Positions 32,260-39,999 of a stretch of DNA of 64,000 bases are shown in pieces. Made by a program: the position numbers and the translations under genes. This DNA comes from Brevibacterium album DSM 18261 (lineage in GTDB: Bacteria > Actinomycetota > Actinomycetes > Actinomycetales > Brevibacteriaceae), in assembly GCF_000426445.1 (NCBI RefSeq), contig NZ_KE384526.1, forward strand, positions 915,213 through 979,212, read 5' to 3'. The notes under the pieces were generated by a model. That model worked only from the letters and a program-made list of their open reading frames with translations. It did not search any database and was not told the origin of the DNA. How positions within the stretch are numbered: position 1 is the stretch's first letter; every line of letters starts with the position of its first letter.

Positions 32260-33674
32260 CGTCCGGCCAGCCCCATCGCGGCGAGCAGTTCGCTCCGGTG
32301 GAGCGTGAGCTGTTTGAGCAGGTAGACCTCGTACTCCCTCTCGGCTGGCCCGCCCACCTCCGCCTCGACGCGCGCGCGGGCGGCCGGCAGCGCCGCGGCC
32401 ACCCGGATCATCTGCGTCATGTGCCTCCGGGCGGGGCCCGGCCGGGCCCAGCGGCGACCGGCCCGGCGTCCGCGCCACGTGCCGAGCATCTGGGCCTCCT
32501 CCTGCGTCAGCCAGCCGGCCCCGGCATAGCGCATGAGCGCCTCGCGGGTCGTCTTCGTCTCGCCGTGCCACAGGACCGCGAGGGTGGTCCACCAGCCGCC
32601 CGCGATGACGACGGAGAGGGCCAGCATGACGAGCAGGCCGCCCACTCCCCCGCCCACGAGCGAGGAGGTTCCGTTCCAGATGCCGTGGAGGATCATCGCG
32701 CCGATGAGACCGGGGATCCACATGAGCACCGTCGCCCACCACGCCCCGCGACGCGCGGCGAAGCCGATGGTCAGGCCCGCGAGGGCGGAGAAGCTGGAGT
32801 GCAGCAGCGGACTCATGACGCAGCGGACGAGGAAGGTGACGATGAGGCCGGCCGCCTGCATCTCCGCGTACGCCCCGCCCAGGTAGAGCAGGTTCTCCGT
32901 GAAGGCGAAGCCCGCGCCGATGAGCGAGCCGTACATCATGCCGTCGAGGGGCCCCTCGAAGTACCGGCGGGCGGCCAGGACGATCACGACGAGGAAGACC
33001 GTCTTGGTCGTCTCCTCGAAGATCGGGGCGAGCACCACGGCGCCGGTGAGATCGCCCGTGAGGTCGATCCCCACCGCGCCCGCGAGGTGGATGGTGGGGA
33101 TCTGGAACGCGAAGGTGAGCACCACGGAGGCGACCGCGCCCCACAGCACGCACAACGCCAGGAGGACCAGCGGCTGCGGTCTCCACCGGTCGAACAGGAG
33201 CACCGTGGCGATGATCCCCGCCAGAGGGATGCCCGAGAGCAGCACGATGAGGAGCCCCACCCCGTTGAACTGCAGGGAGGTGAAGAGCAGGATGAGCAGC
33301 AGGGCGATCCCGAGGACGACGATGCCTCCGATGCCCACCAGCAGCAGCACGAGGTTCTGGGTCCGCTTGGGATCACGGCTCGTCTGCCGCACCTGGAAGT
33401 GCTGCGTCCACGCTCCCTGCGCGGCGCTCACGGGCGTGTGCTGCACGGGATACGGGTTCGGCGACCAGCCGGGGGCACCCGGGCGTCCCACGGCTCCGGG
33501 GTGCGGGTGCTGACCGGGGCCGGGATGGCCCGAGAACCCGGGCTGCACGGCTCCGGGGGGCGGTCCCGAGGCCTGCCCGGGGCCCGGTGCGCGCCCGGGC
33601 CCCGGGTGCTGTCCCGGCCCGGGGGCATGACCGCGAGGCCGAGGCGTGCGCGGGTCGTGGTGCCCGTAGCTCAT
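32256..33674 (-). CDS. PrsW-family intramembrane metalloprotease
   Basis: A 472-aa polytopic protein. The first 100 residues are Pro/Gly-rich (PGPGQHPGPGRAPGPGQ) and cytoplasmic; about eight membrane helices follow. PrsW hallmarks are present: FEETTKTVFLVV (the EExxK metal-site motif), IGAGFAFTENLLYLGG (ENxxY) and MILHGIWNGTSS (HxxxN/W region), plus a conserved His in LLHSSFSALAGL. PrsW cleaves anti-sigma factors in Bacillus; the substrate here is unknown. It is cotranscribed with the MarP-type protease, suggesting a shared envelope-stress function. Confidence 0.88.
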   Translation of the reverse strand: MSYGHHDPRTPRPRGHAPGPGQHPGPGRAPGPGQASGPPPGAVQPGFSGHPGPGQHPHPGAVGRPGAPGWSPNPYPVQHTPVSAAQGAWTQHFQVRQTSRDPKRTQNLVLLLVGIGGIVVLGIALLLILLFTSLQFNGVGLLIVLLSGIPLAGIIATVLLFDRWRPQPLVLLALCVLWGAVASVVLTFAFQIPTIHLAGAVGIDLTGDLTGAVVLAPIFEETTKTVFLVVIVLAARRYFEGPLDGMMYGSLIGAGFAFTENLLYLGGAYAEMQAAGLIVTFLVRCVMSPLLHSSFSALAGLTIGFAARRGAWWATVLMWIPGLIGAMILHGIWNGTSSLVGGGVGGLLVMLALSVVIAGGWWTTLAVLWHGETKTTREALMRYAGAGWLTQEEAQMLGTWRGRRAGRRWARPGPARRHMTQMIRVAAALPAARARVEAEVGGPAEREYEVYLLKQLTLHRSELLAAMGLAGR

Positions 33675-33912
33675 CTGGCTTCCTCTGCGTAGGGTGCGTC
33701 TTCGATCGGCGCGACCGCCGGACGGGTCCGTGCGGGTCCGGCGGCCCCGTCTCAGGACGGGCCCTGCGATCCTGCCTCAGGTCGTGCGTCCCCCGGAACG
33801 GCGGGAGCGCCGGCCTCGGGAGCATCCGCCGATCATCCGGTTCTCCAGTCTACGGACCGGCCCTGGCGCAGACCTGATCGCGCGGTGACAGTACCGCACC
33901 ATTCGCCCGTCA

Positions 33913-33959
33913 CCGGCACGTGCCGGTCCTCCGCGCAGGAGGGGATGCCTTGCGCGGAG
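33913..33959 (-). terminator. Terminator region downstream of the PEP mutase-family gene
   Basis: A 9-bp stem (33929-33937 with 33951-33959) has a 13-nt loop, next to a perfect palindrome CCGGCACGTGCCGG at 33913-33926. Both lie just beyond the minus-strand stop at 33973. The remaining 33675-33912 shows no gene and should contain the prsW promoter. Confidence 0.5.
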
Positions 33960-33972
33960 ACGCAGGCGGACG

Positions 33973-34770
33973 TCAGTCGAAGGCGGCCTCGGCGATCGCG
34001 CGCCCGGCGGCCGCCTGGGGGAGATACCCGTAGGTGCCGCTGCCCAGCAGCTCGCGTGCGGCCTCGGCGGCGGCCGCATAGGCGGTGAACGCCAGCGCCC
34101 CGCCGACGGAGACGCGGGCCGCACCCAGCTCCGCCAGCACCTCGACCGAGGGGCAGGCACCGGTGGCCAGCACGTTCACCGGCCGGTCCACGGAGCTCAC
34201 GACCGCGCGGATGTCCGCGGCCGAGGTGAGCCCCGGCGCGTACAGGACATCGGCGCCGGCCTCCTGGTACGCCTGGAGGCGCGCGATGGTGTCGGCGAGG
34301 TCCGGGACTCCCTGGAGGAAGTTCTCCGCGCGGCCCACGATGACGAGCTGCGCGGCTCCGCGCGCGGCCTCGGCGGCTGCGGCGATGCGCTCGGCGGCAT
34401 GGGAGAGCTCGTACACGCGGCCCCCGGACGCCGCGCTGCAGTCCTCGACGGACACCGCCGCGACCCCCGTCTCCGCGGCGAGGGCGACGGTCTCCGCCAC
34501 CCCGGCGGGGTCATCGGAGTAGCCGTTCTCCAGATCCGCGTTGACGGGCAGGGAGGTCGCGGCGACGATCGCCGCGCAGTTCTCCAGCGCCTCGTCGCGG
34601 CTCAGCCCGCCGTCGCGCCGGGCGAGCGTCGCCGCGAACCCGCTGCTCGTCGTCGCGACGGCGGAGAACCCCAGGGACTCCAGCATCCGTGCGGCTCCGG
34701 CATCCCAGGCGTTCGGCAGGATCAGCGGCGATCCGGGCACGTGCAGGTCGAGAAACTCGGTGCGCTCCAT
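33973..34770 (-). CDS. Isocitrate lyase/PEP mutase-family protein
   Basis: A 265-aa TIM-barrel protein of the phosphoenolpyruvate mutase/isocitrate lyase superfamily. It shows PLILPNAWDAGAARMLESLG, AVATTSSGFAATLARRDG, the metal-binding VNADLENGYSDDP, AAVSVEDCSAASGG and the substrate segment VIVGRAENFLQG. The catalytic Cys of true isocitrate lyases (KKCGH loop) is absent, so it belongs to the short oxaloacetate hydrolase/methylisocitrate lyase-like or PEP mutase-like group. No phosphonate biosynthesis or propionate genes lie nearby, so the reaction is unassigned. ATG at 34770 is well placed. Confidence 0.82.
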   Translation of the reverse strand: MERTEFLDLHVPGSPLILPNAWDAGAARMLESLGFSAVATTSSGFAATLARRDGGLSRDEALENCAAIVAATSLPVNADLENGYSDDPAGVAETVALAAETGVAAVSVEDCSAASGGRVYELSHAAERIAAAAEAARGAAQLVIVGRAENFLQGVPDLADTIARLQAYQEAGADVLYAPGLTSAADIRAVVSSVDRPVNVLATGACPSVEVLAELGAARVSVGGALAFTAYAAAAEAARELLGSGTYGYLPQAAAGRAIAEAAFD

Positions 34771-34810
34771 CCGACGATGATACCGCCGGCCGCGGACACG
34801 ACCCGTGCGC

Positions 34811-34850
34811 GCCGAGGCCCCGGCCCGGTCTCCCGGTCCGGGGCCTCGGC
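34811..34850 (-). terminator. Terminator of mqo
   Basis: A perfect 13-bp stem (34811-34823 with 34838-34850, 14-nt loop) lies about 70 bp beyond the mqo stop codon and before the PEP mutase-family gene on the same strand, so it separates the two transcripts. Confidence 0.65.
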
Positions 34851-34922
34851 ATGCGTGCACTCCGGTGAGGCGCACCTCGGCCGCGCTGGCCCGGCCGGCT
34901 GCACCCGTGCGGGCGGCGGCTG

Positions 34923-36398
34923 TCAGCCGATCTGCAGCGTGCCCGCGGTGTACTCGCCGATCTCCTTGAGGAGAGCGGGGTCCTCGTGGAGCTTGCGGCC
35001 CAGCGAGGGGACCATGTCCTTGAGGCGGGGCTCCCAGCCGGCGTACTGCTGCGGGAAGCAGCGCTCGAGCAGGCCCAGCATGATCGACACCGCGGTCGAG
35101 GCGCCGGGCGAGGCGCCCAGGAGCGCGGCCACCGAGCCGTCCGCGGCGGAGACGACCTCTGTGCCGAAGGCCAGGACGCCGCCCTTGGCGGGGTCCTTCT
35201 TCATCGTCTGCACCCGCTGGCCCGCGGTGATGAGCTCCCACTTGGAGGGATCGACCTCGGGGGTGAAGTCCTCGAGGGCGGCGAAGCGCTGCTTCTTCGT
35301 GGCCGCGAGCTCGCCGAGCAGATAGGTGACGAGGTCGAAGTTGTCCTTCGCGACGTTCAGCATGGTCGGCAGGTTGTTGCCGCGCACGCTGAAGGGCAGG
35401 TCCGTGAAGCGGCCCTTCTTGAGGAACTTGGGCGAGAAACCGGCGTAGGGTCCGAACAGCAGGTGCTGCTGGCCGTCGATCACGCGCGTGTCGAGGTGGG
35501 GCACGGACATGGGCGGCGCGCCCACCGCCGCCTGACCGTACACCTTGGCGTGGTGGCGGGCCACGAGCTCCTCGTCGCTGGTCTTGAGGAACATGCCGGA
35601 GATCGGGAAGCCTCCGTAGCCGCGCCCCTCGGCGATGCCGGACTTCTGCAGCAGGTGCAGCGCCCCGCCGCCGGCGCCGATGAAGACGAAGCGCGCGTTG
35701 ACCTCGAACGACTCGTGCGAATGCTCGTCCTTCACGGAGACAGTCCAGCCGTCCGCGGAGCGTTCGAGGTCCGTCACGGAGTGGCCGGTGCGGACCTGCA
35801 CACCCCGGTCGTCCATATGGGTGAGGAGCTGGCGGCTGAGCGCACCGAAGTCCACATCGGTGCCCTTCTCCACCTTGGACACCGCGTTGACCTGGCCCGG
35901 CCCGCGGTTCTCGAACATGAGCGGCAGCCATTCGGCCTGGGTGGCCTGGTCCTCTGCGTACTCCATGTCCGCGAACAGGGGGTTCTGCACCATGGTCTCG
36001 TAGCGGTTGCGGATGTACTTCCGGCCCTTCTCACCGCGGCCGTAGGAGATGTGCGGGACCTGGTTGATGAAGGTCGTCGGGTCGTCGAGGACGCCCTCCT
36101 TCACGAGGAACGACCAGTACTGACGCGACTGGTGGAACTGCTCGTTGATGTTGACAGCCTTGGTGATGTCGATGTGGCCGCTCGCGTCCTCGGGAGAGTA
36201 GTTGAGCTCGCAGAGGGCGGCGTGCCCGGTGCCCGCGTTGTTCCATGCCTGCGAGCTCTCACGGGCGACGTAGTCGAGCTTCTCGTAGACACGGATGTCC
36301 CATTCAGGCTGGAGATCGACGAGCAGCGAGCCCAGGGTCGCGCTCATGATGCCGCCGCCGATCAGCACTACGTCGGCGTTCTCCTTGGTGTACGTCAT
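34923..36398 (-). CDS. mqo: Malate:quinone oxidoreductase
   Basis: A 491-aa peripheral membrane flavoenzyme oxidising malate to oxaloacetate with transfer of electrons to quinone. The FAD-binding motif is VVLIGGGIMSATLGSLL at the N-terminus. Family segments include SSQAWNNAGTGHAALCELNY, YWSFLVKEGVL, HISYGRGEKG, FVFIGAGGGALHLLQKSGI and FGPYAGFSPKFLKKG. Length is normal. ATG at 36398 (MTYTKENADVVLIGG) matches the usual family start better than the longer frame. It is a single gene, divergent from the LPXTG protein. Confidence 0.95.
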   Translation of the reverse strand: MTYTKENADVVLIGGGIMSATLGSLLVDLQPEWDIRVYEKLDYVARESSQAWNNAGTGHAALCELNYSPEDASGHIDITKAVNINEQFHQSRQYWSFLVKEGVLDDPTTFINQVPHISYGRGEKGRKYIRNRYETMVQNPLFADMEYAEDQATQAEWLPLMFENRGPGQVNAVSKVEKGTDVDFGALSRQLLTHMDDRGVQVRTGHSVTDLERSADGWTVSVKDEHSHESFEVNARFVFIGAGGGALHLLQKSGIAEGRGYGGFPISGMFLKTSDEELVARHHAKVYGQAAVGAPPMSVPHLDTRVIDGQQHLLFGPYAGFSPKFLKKGRFTDLPFSVRGNNLPTMLNVAKDNFDLVTYLLGELAATKKQRFAALEDFTPEVDPSKWELITAGQRVQTMKKDPAKGGVLAFGTEVVSAADGSVAALLGASPGASTAVSIMLGLLERCFPQQYAGWEPRLKDMVPSLGRKLHEDPALLKEIGEYTAGTLQIG

Positions 36399-36668
36399 CG
36401 AAACCTCGTCCGTTCGTCGCATTCGTGATCTGTGGATTCAGGGGGCGGCATGCGGGTACCAGCCCCTGCGCACAACGCTTCGACTCTACTCCTGCCCCTT
36501 GCTCCAGAGGAAAACGCGGGTCCCGCCCTGGATCCGTGCGGGTGTCCGCCTGCGGTCACACGACCGCCTCACACGGGCCCGGCCCTGCGTACAAGATCCT
36601 GTGGACGCCGAGGCCGTCATCCACAGGTTCGCAGGTCCGGTTCCGCGGGCGAGCGCAAGGGGGGTGCA

Positions 36669-38414
36669 ATGGGCGCTATGAGAGCACACACCAGCGCCGC
36701 AGGGCGCATCCGCCGGACCTCTGCGCGCCACGTCCGCCCCCTGTCCACCGGTCCCACGCAGCCGCAGCCTCCCGCCGCTCGCCCGGGGGCGATCCAGCCG
36801 GCGATCTCCGGGTCGAATCCGAGGCGCGTCCCCCGGGCGAGGGCCCGGACAGGGGCGGATTCCCCGAGGCGGCTCCTCAGAGCCGCCGCAGCCGCAGCCC
36901 TCGCCCTCTCACTGGCCGGTGTCCCGCCGGCAGCAAGTGCCGCACAGCTGAGCGGCTCCGGGCAGGAGGGCGCCGCCGGACACGCAGCCGCCCGGACGGG
37001 AGGGGACGGGGATCGGTCCGCTCCCCTCCTCTCGTCCAGCCTCGCCGCCTCTCAGGAGACGAGGCCCGCGCTCGGCAGCGGTGCTGCGGAGATCCTGGGG
37101 CCGGGCATGTGGCACGAGACCGAACAGGGGAAGACCTGGTACGGCGCCTACCGGACGTTTCCGTCCGTGTTCGCCTACTGCGTGGACGCCGGCCTGCGCA
37201 CGCCCCGGTCTGCGCACTTCCCCACGGAGGAGCCTGCGCAGACGATCGAGACTGCGGAGACGGCGTGGGCGCTGGCCGCAAACCACGGCTCCGCGTCCGC
37301 CGATGTGCAGGCGGCCCTCTCCGCACTGGTGAAGTTCGACGAGGCGATCCCGCACCGCCACGCGATCTCCCCGCGCCACCCTCGTGAGCTGGGCGAAGAC
37401 TTCCGGGGCGCGGCCGCGGCATACCGGACGATGACCGAGGAGGCGGCGAAGTTCGCCGGCCCCTATGCGCTCGAGGTCGAGCTCGTCCTTCCCGGCTCGG
37501 GAACGACGGGCGCAGGGGCGGAGGGCGCGGACGCAGGCGGTTCCGGCACGGACGGCTCAGCGGCGAAGGAGCCCGGTTCTGCCGCGAACGGGGCCGGCAC
37601 GGACACCGGAGACACCGCTGCCGCGCACGCGCTCGTCTCCCTCACCAGCGCCTCGGGAGCACATGTGAGCGGTGCTTCCGTGCATCTCGACGCGGAGGGC
37701 GCGACCGCGGCCGGGACGGTGCTCACCACCGGCGAGGAACCCTCCGTCGTCGCTCTCACAGACCTGGTGCCGGGAACGGTCACGGTCTCGGCGACCGCAC
37801 GGAACCTGCCGGCGGCCTCTGTGCGCCTGCACCGGCCGGAGGGAGAGGACGCGGAACGCGTGCAGTCGGTGGTGACACCGGGCGAGCCCCTCACGGCGGA
37901 GGGCAGCGCGCGGGCGGAGCACGCGGTCCCGGAGCCCGCGCCGTCCTTCAGCGCGATCGTGCCGACGGTCACCGCGGAGCCCAGCAGGGTTCCGGAGCCC
38001 AGCGCGCCGGCGCCCGAACCGTCGTTCTCCGCGATCGTGCCCACCGTTCCCGGCACCCATGAGCCCAGCACGCAGCCCTCATCCGAACCTCCGGCTCCGG
38101 ACACCGCCGAACCAGAGGAGCCCGAGGCCGCGGAGACCGAGCCCAGCCCCGAGGAGACGCCGCAGCCCACAGCCCGACCGAGCGAATCCGCGCCGTCCGA
38201 GGAGCCCGCAGAGCCCCGGACCTCCGATCCCGGCGAGGAGGACGTCCGGTCCGGTCACGGTGACCGGCAGGCCACCCCCGCCCCGGCAGAAGATCCGTCC
38301 GCGGCCCCGGCCTCGCTGCCCCGCACGGGCGCGGGCACCTCCGCCGCGCTGGGACTCGCGCTGATGCTGATCGGAATCGGAGGCTTCGCGATCTCCTTCA
38401 CCCGTCGTCGGTGA
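36669..38414 (+). CDS. LPXTG-anchored surface protein with a possible thioester domain
   Basis: A 581-aa protein for covalent attachment to peptidoglycan by sortase: LPRTG, then a hydrophobic segment (ALGLALMLIGIGGFAIS) and FTRRR. A long basic N-terminus precedes the signal core LLRAAAAAALALSLAGV; cleavage is likely after ASA near residue 92. Residues about 140-260 contain SVFAYCVDAG (Cys171) and SADVQAALSALVKFDE (Gln214), which resemble the Cys-Gln pair of Gram-positive thioester adhesin domains. A small carboxypeptidase-regulatory-like beta domain (SGASVHLDAEGATAAG) follows. The stalk is Pro/Glu/Ser-rich and repeats EPxPSFSAIVPTV twice. GGGGGGTG before the ATG is a strong ribosome-binding site. 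No sortase gene is in the window. Confidence 0.8.
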   Translation: MGAMRAHTSAAGRIRRTSARHVRPLSTGPTQPQPPAARPGAIQPAISGSNPRRVPRARARTGADSPRRLLRAAAAAALALSLAGVPPAASAAQLSGSGQEGAAGHAAARTGGDGDRSAPLLSSSLAASQETRPALGSGAAEILGPGMWHETEQGKTWYGAYRTFPSVFAYCVDAGLRTPRSAHFPTEEPAQTIETAETAWALAANHGSASADVQAALSALVKFDEAIPHRHAISPRHPRELGEDFRGAAAAYRTMTEEAAKFAGPYALEVELVLPGSGTTGAGAEGADAGGSGTDGSAAKEPGSAANGAGTDTGDTAAAHALVSLTSASGAHVSGASVHLDAEGATAAGTVLTTGEEPSVVALTDLVPGTVTVSATARNLPAASVRLHRPEGEDAERVQSVVTPGEPLTAEGSARAEHAVPEPAPSFSAIVPTVTAEPSRVPEPSAPAPEPSFSAIVPTVPGTHEPSTQPSSEPPAPDTAEPEEPEAAETEPSPEETPQPTARPSESAPSEEPAEPRTSDPGEEDVRSGHGDRQATPAPAEDPSAAPASLPRTGAGTSAALGLALMLIGIGGFAISFTRRR

Positions 38415-38754
38415 GGGGCGCGATCCGTTCCGGCAGCGAGACCGTGCGGCTGCCGCCGGACCAGTCCGGGCGGTCGCGATCCGCGCGGTCCCGGCCGTCG
38501 CTCGCGGTCGCCTGCGGCCCGTCCCGGGCGCGGCGCCGGCGGTGACCGTCCGGCCGCGCGGTTTCCCGCAGTGAAGCCGCGGACGCCCGCACCGAAGGTC
38601 CAGAAGCATTCCGGAGCCGGTCCGAACAGTACTAGTTTGGCATCGACCACTCCGGTGGAGCCGGCCGCGATCATCGGCCGCGCTCCTGTTCGGCTGCGGC
38701 CGCGACCGCTCCGTTCACCGGGGAAGCGGACGAAGCGAGGACAGGAGACCACCT
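38415..38754 (+). promoter_or_regulatory. Intergenic region upstream of the FemAB-like gene
   Basis: About 340 bp without a gene. A weak hairpin (CGGCAGC at 38431-38437 with GCTGCCG at 38449-38455) follows the LPXTG gene. A lower-GC pocket at 38626-38645 (ACAGTACTAGTTTGG) is the best promoter candidate for the gene starting at 38755; no confident -35 box was found. Confidence 0.3.
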
Positions 38755-39999
38755 GTGCTGCACACGAACCATGCCCCACGGACGACGGAGGACGGAGCCC
38801 AGCCCGCCGGATTCGGGGTCTGGGACGCCTCCGACCCGCGAGACCTGAGACGGTGGGAGGCGGCATGGGAGGAGGCCGCCTCGGGGGACGTCTTCAGCCA
38901 CCCCGCCTATCTCTCACGGTTCGCCGCCCCAGGACAGGAGGTCCTCTGCGCGCACTACGCCGACGGCAGGGGCTCGCAGGTGCTCTACGGCTTCCTCACC
39001 CGGCCCATCACCGCAGATGCCTGCGGGAACCCCGTCGCCGAGGAGATCGTCGACATCACCGCGCCCCTCCTCTACGGCGGGCCGCTCGGCACAGTGGCCG
39101 GCGGGAGGGATGCGCACGCGCTGAGCCGGGAGTTCTGGTCCGAGTTCCGCGCCTGGGCCCGGCACAGCGGAGTCGTGTCCGAGTTCATCCGCATGAACCC
39201 CGCGTCCGCCGGCCACCTGCCCTACCCCGGAGCTCAGGTGGAGCAGGCTCCGCACGTGGTCAGGGACCTCGGCGGGCTGGACGAGGAGCAGCTGTGGCTG
39301 GGGATGTCGAAGAGCGCCAGGCGCAATGTGCGCCGAGCCCGCGCCGCGGGGATGGAGATCCGGATCGATCGCACGGGGGAACTCGTCGAGGACTTCCTGC
39401 GGCTCTACCGGCACACGATGGAGCGCACCGGCGCCTCCGAGCGATTCCTCTACTCGCGCGAGTTCTTCGACACCCTGCACACGGCGTTCCCGGGGCGCTT
39501 CGCCTACCTCTACGCCGTGCACGAGCAGCGGCCGGTCTCCGCCGAGCTCATGGTCTTCGCCGATGAGGTGGGCTATGCGCTCCTCGGCGCGACGGAGCGC
39601 GAGGTGATGCACCTCGGAACCAACACCTTCGTCTCCTATGAGGCGTTCCTCCACGCGCGCGGCCGCGGTGCGGCCGAGTACGTGCTCACGGGCGGGGTGA
39701 CGAACACGCACGAGGACAGCCTGCTCAGCTTCAAGCGCTCCCTCGTCGCGGACGGCAGCAGGACCTATCTCACCGGCCAGCAGGTCTTCGACCCCGAACG
39801 CTATGCGAGCCTCACGGCCTGTTCCGGCGCTCCCCCGCCCCGCACCTCGTTCTTCCCCGCCTACCGCGATCCCGCGGCCTCCGGGGAATGCATCGGCGCC
39901 TGCCGGTCCCCGCTGCCCCTCGCAGGTGCAGGTGCAGGTGCAGGTGCAGGTGCAGGTGCAGGTGCAGGTGCAGGTGCAGGTGCAGGGAGCCTCTCATGA
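38755..39999 (+). CDS. FemAB/GNAT-like (lipid II:glycine transferase-type) acyltransferase with Gly-Ala tail
   Basis: A 414-aa protein. The central region LWLGMSKSARRNVRRARAAG and the following FLRLYRHTMERTGASERFLY are characteristic of FemAB-like acetyltransferases (GNAT fold), as are AYLYAVHEQRPVSAELMVFA and GGVTNTHEDSLLSFKRSL. Such proteins transfer aminoacyl or acyl groups to cell-wall or exopolysaccharide precursors. The start is GTG at 38755 with AGGAG upstream. The C-terminus is an Ala-Gly dipeptide repeat of about ten units encoded by a pure hexanucleotide tract and then SLS. The stop overlaps the start of the sugar transferase gene (ATGA), suggesting coupled action in surface glycan assembly. 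Confidence 0.8.
   Translation: MLHTNHAPRTTEDGAQPAGFGVWDASDPRDLRRWEAAWEEAASGDVFSHPAYLSRFAAPGQEVLCAHYADGRGSQVLYGFLTRPITADACGNPVAEEIVDITAPLLYGGPLGTVAGGRDAHALSREFWSEFRAWARHSGVVSEFIRMNPASAGHLPYPGAQVEQAPHVVRDLGGLDEEQLWLGMSKSARRNVRRARAAGMEIRIDRTGELVEDFLRLYRHTMERTGASERFLYSREFFDTLHTAFPGRFAYLYAVHEQRPVSAELMVFADEVGYALLGATEREVMHLGTNTFVSYEAFLHARGRGAAEYVLTGGVTNTHEDSLLSFKRSLVADGSRTYLTGQQVFDPERYASLTACSGAPPPRTSFFPAYRDPAASGECIGACRSPLPLAGAGAGAGAGAGAGAGAGAGAGSLS
39922..39987 (+). repeat. Hexanucleotide tandem repeat (GCAGGT) of about 11 units
   Basis: Ten perfect GCAGGT units (39922-39981) are followed by a GCAGGG variant. The tract encodes Ala-Gly repeats at the end of the FemAB-like protein and ends 8 bp before the ATG of the next gene, whose ribosome-binding site (GGGAG) lies right at its end. 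Copy-number changes keep the reading frame. Confidence 0.95.

Noticed and set aside
39922..39987. Classical on/off phase variation by slippage
   Set aside because: The unit is 6 bp, so gain or loss keeps the frame; only graded effects are possible.
39812..39997. Minus-strand frame with repeated His-Leu dipeptides
   Set aside because: It is only the antisense reading of the GCAGGT tract and lies within a well-supported plus-strand gene.
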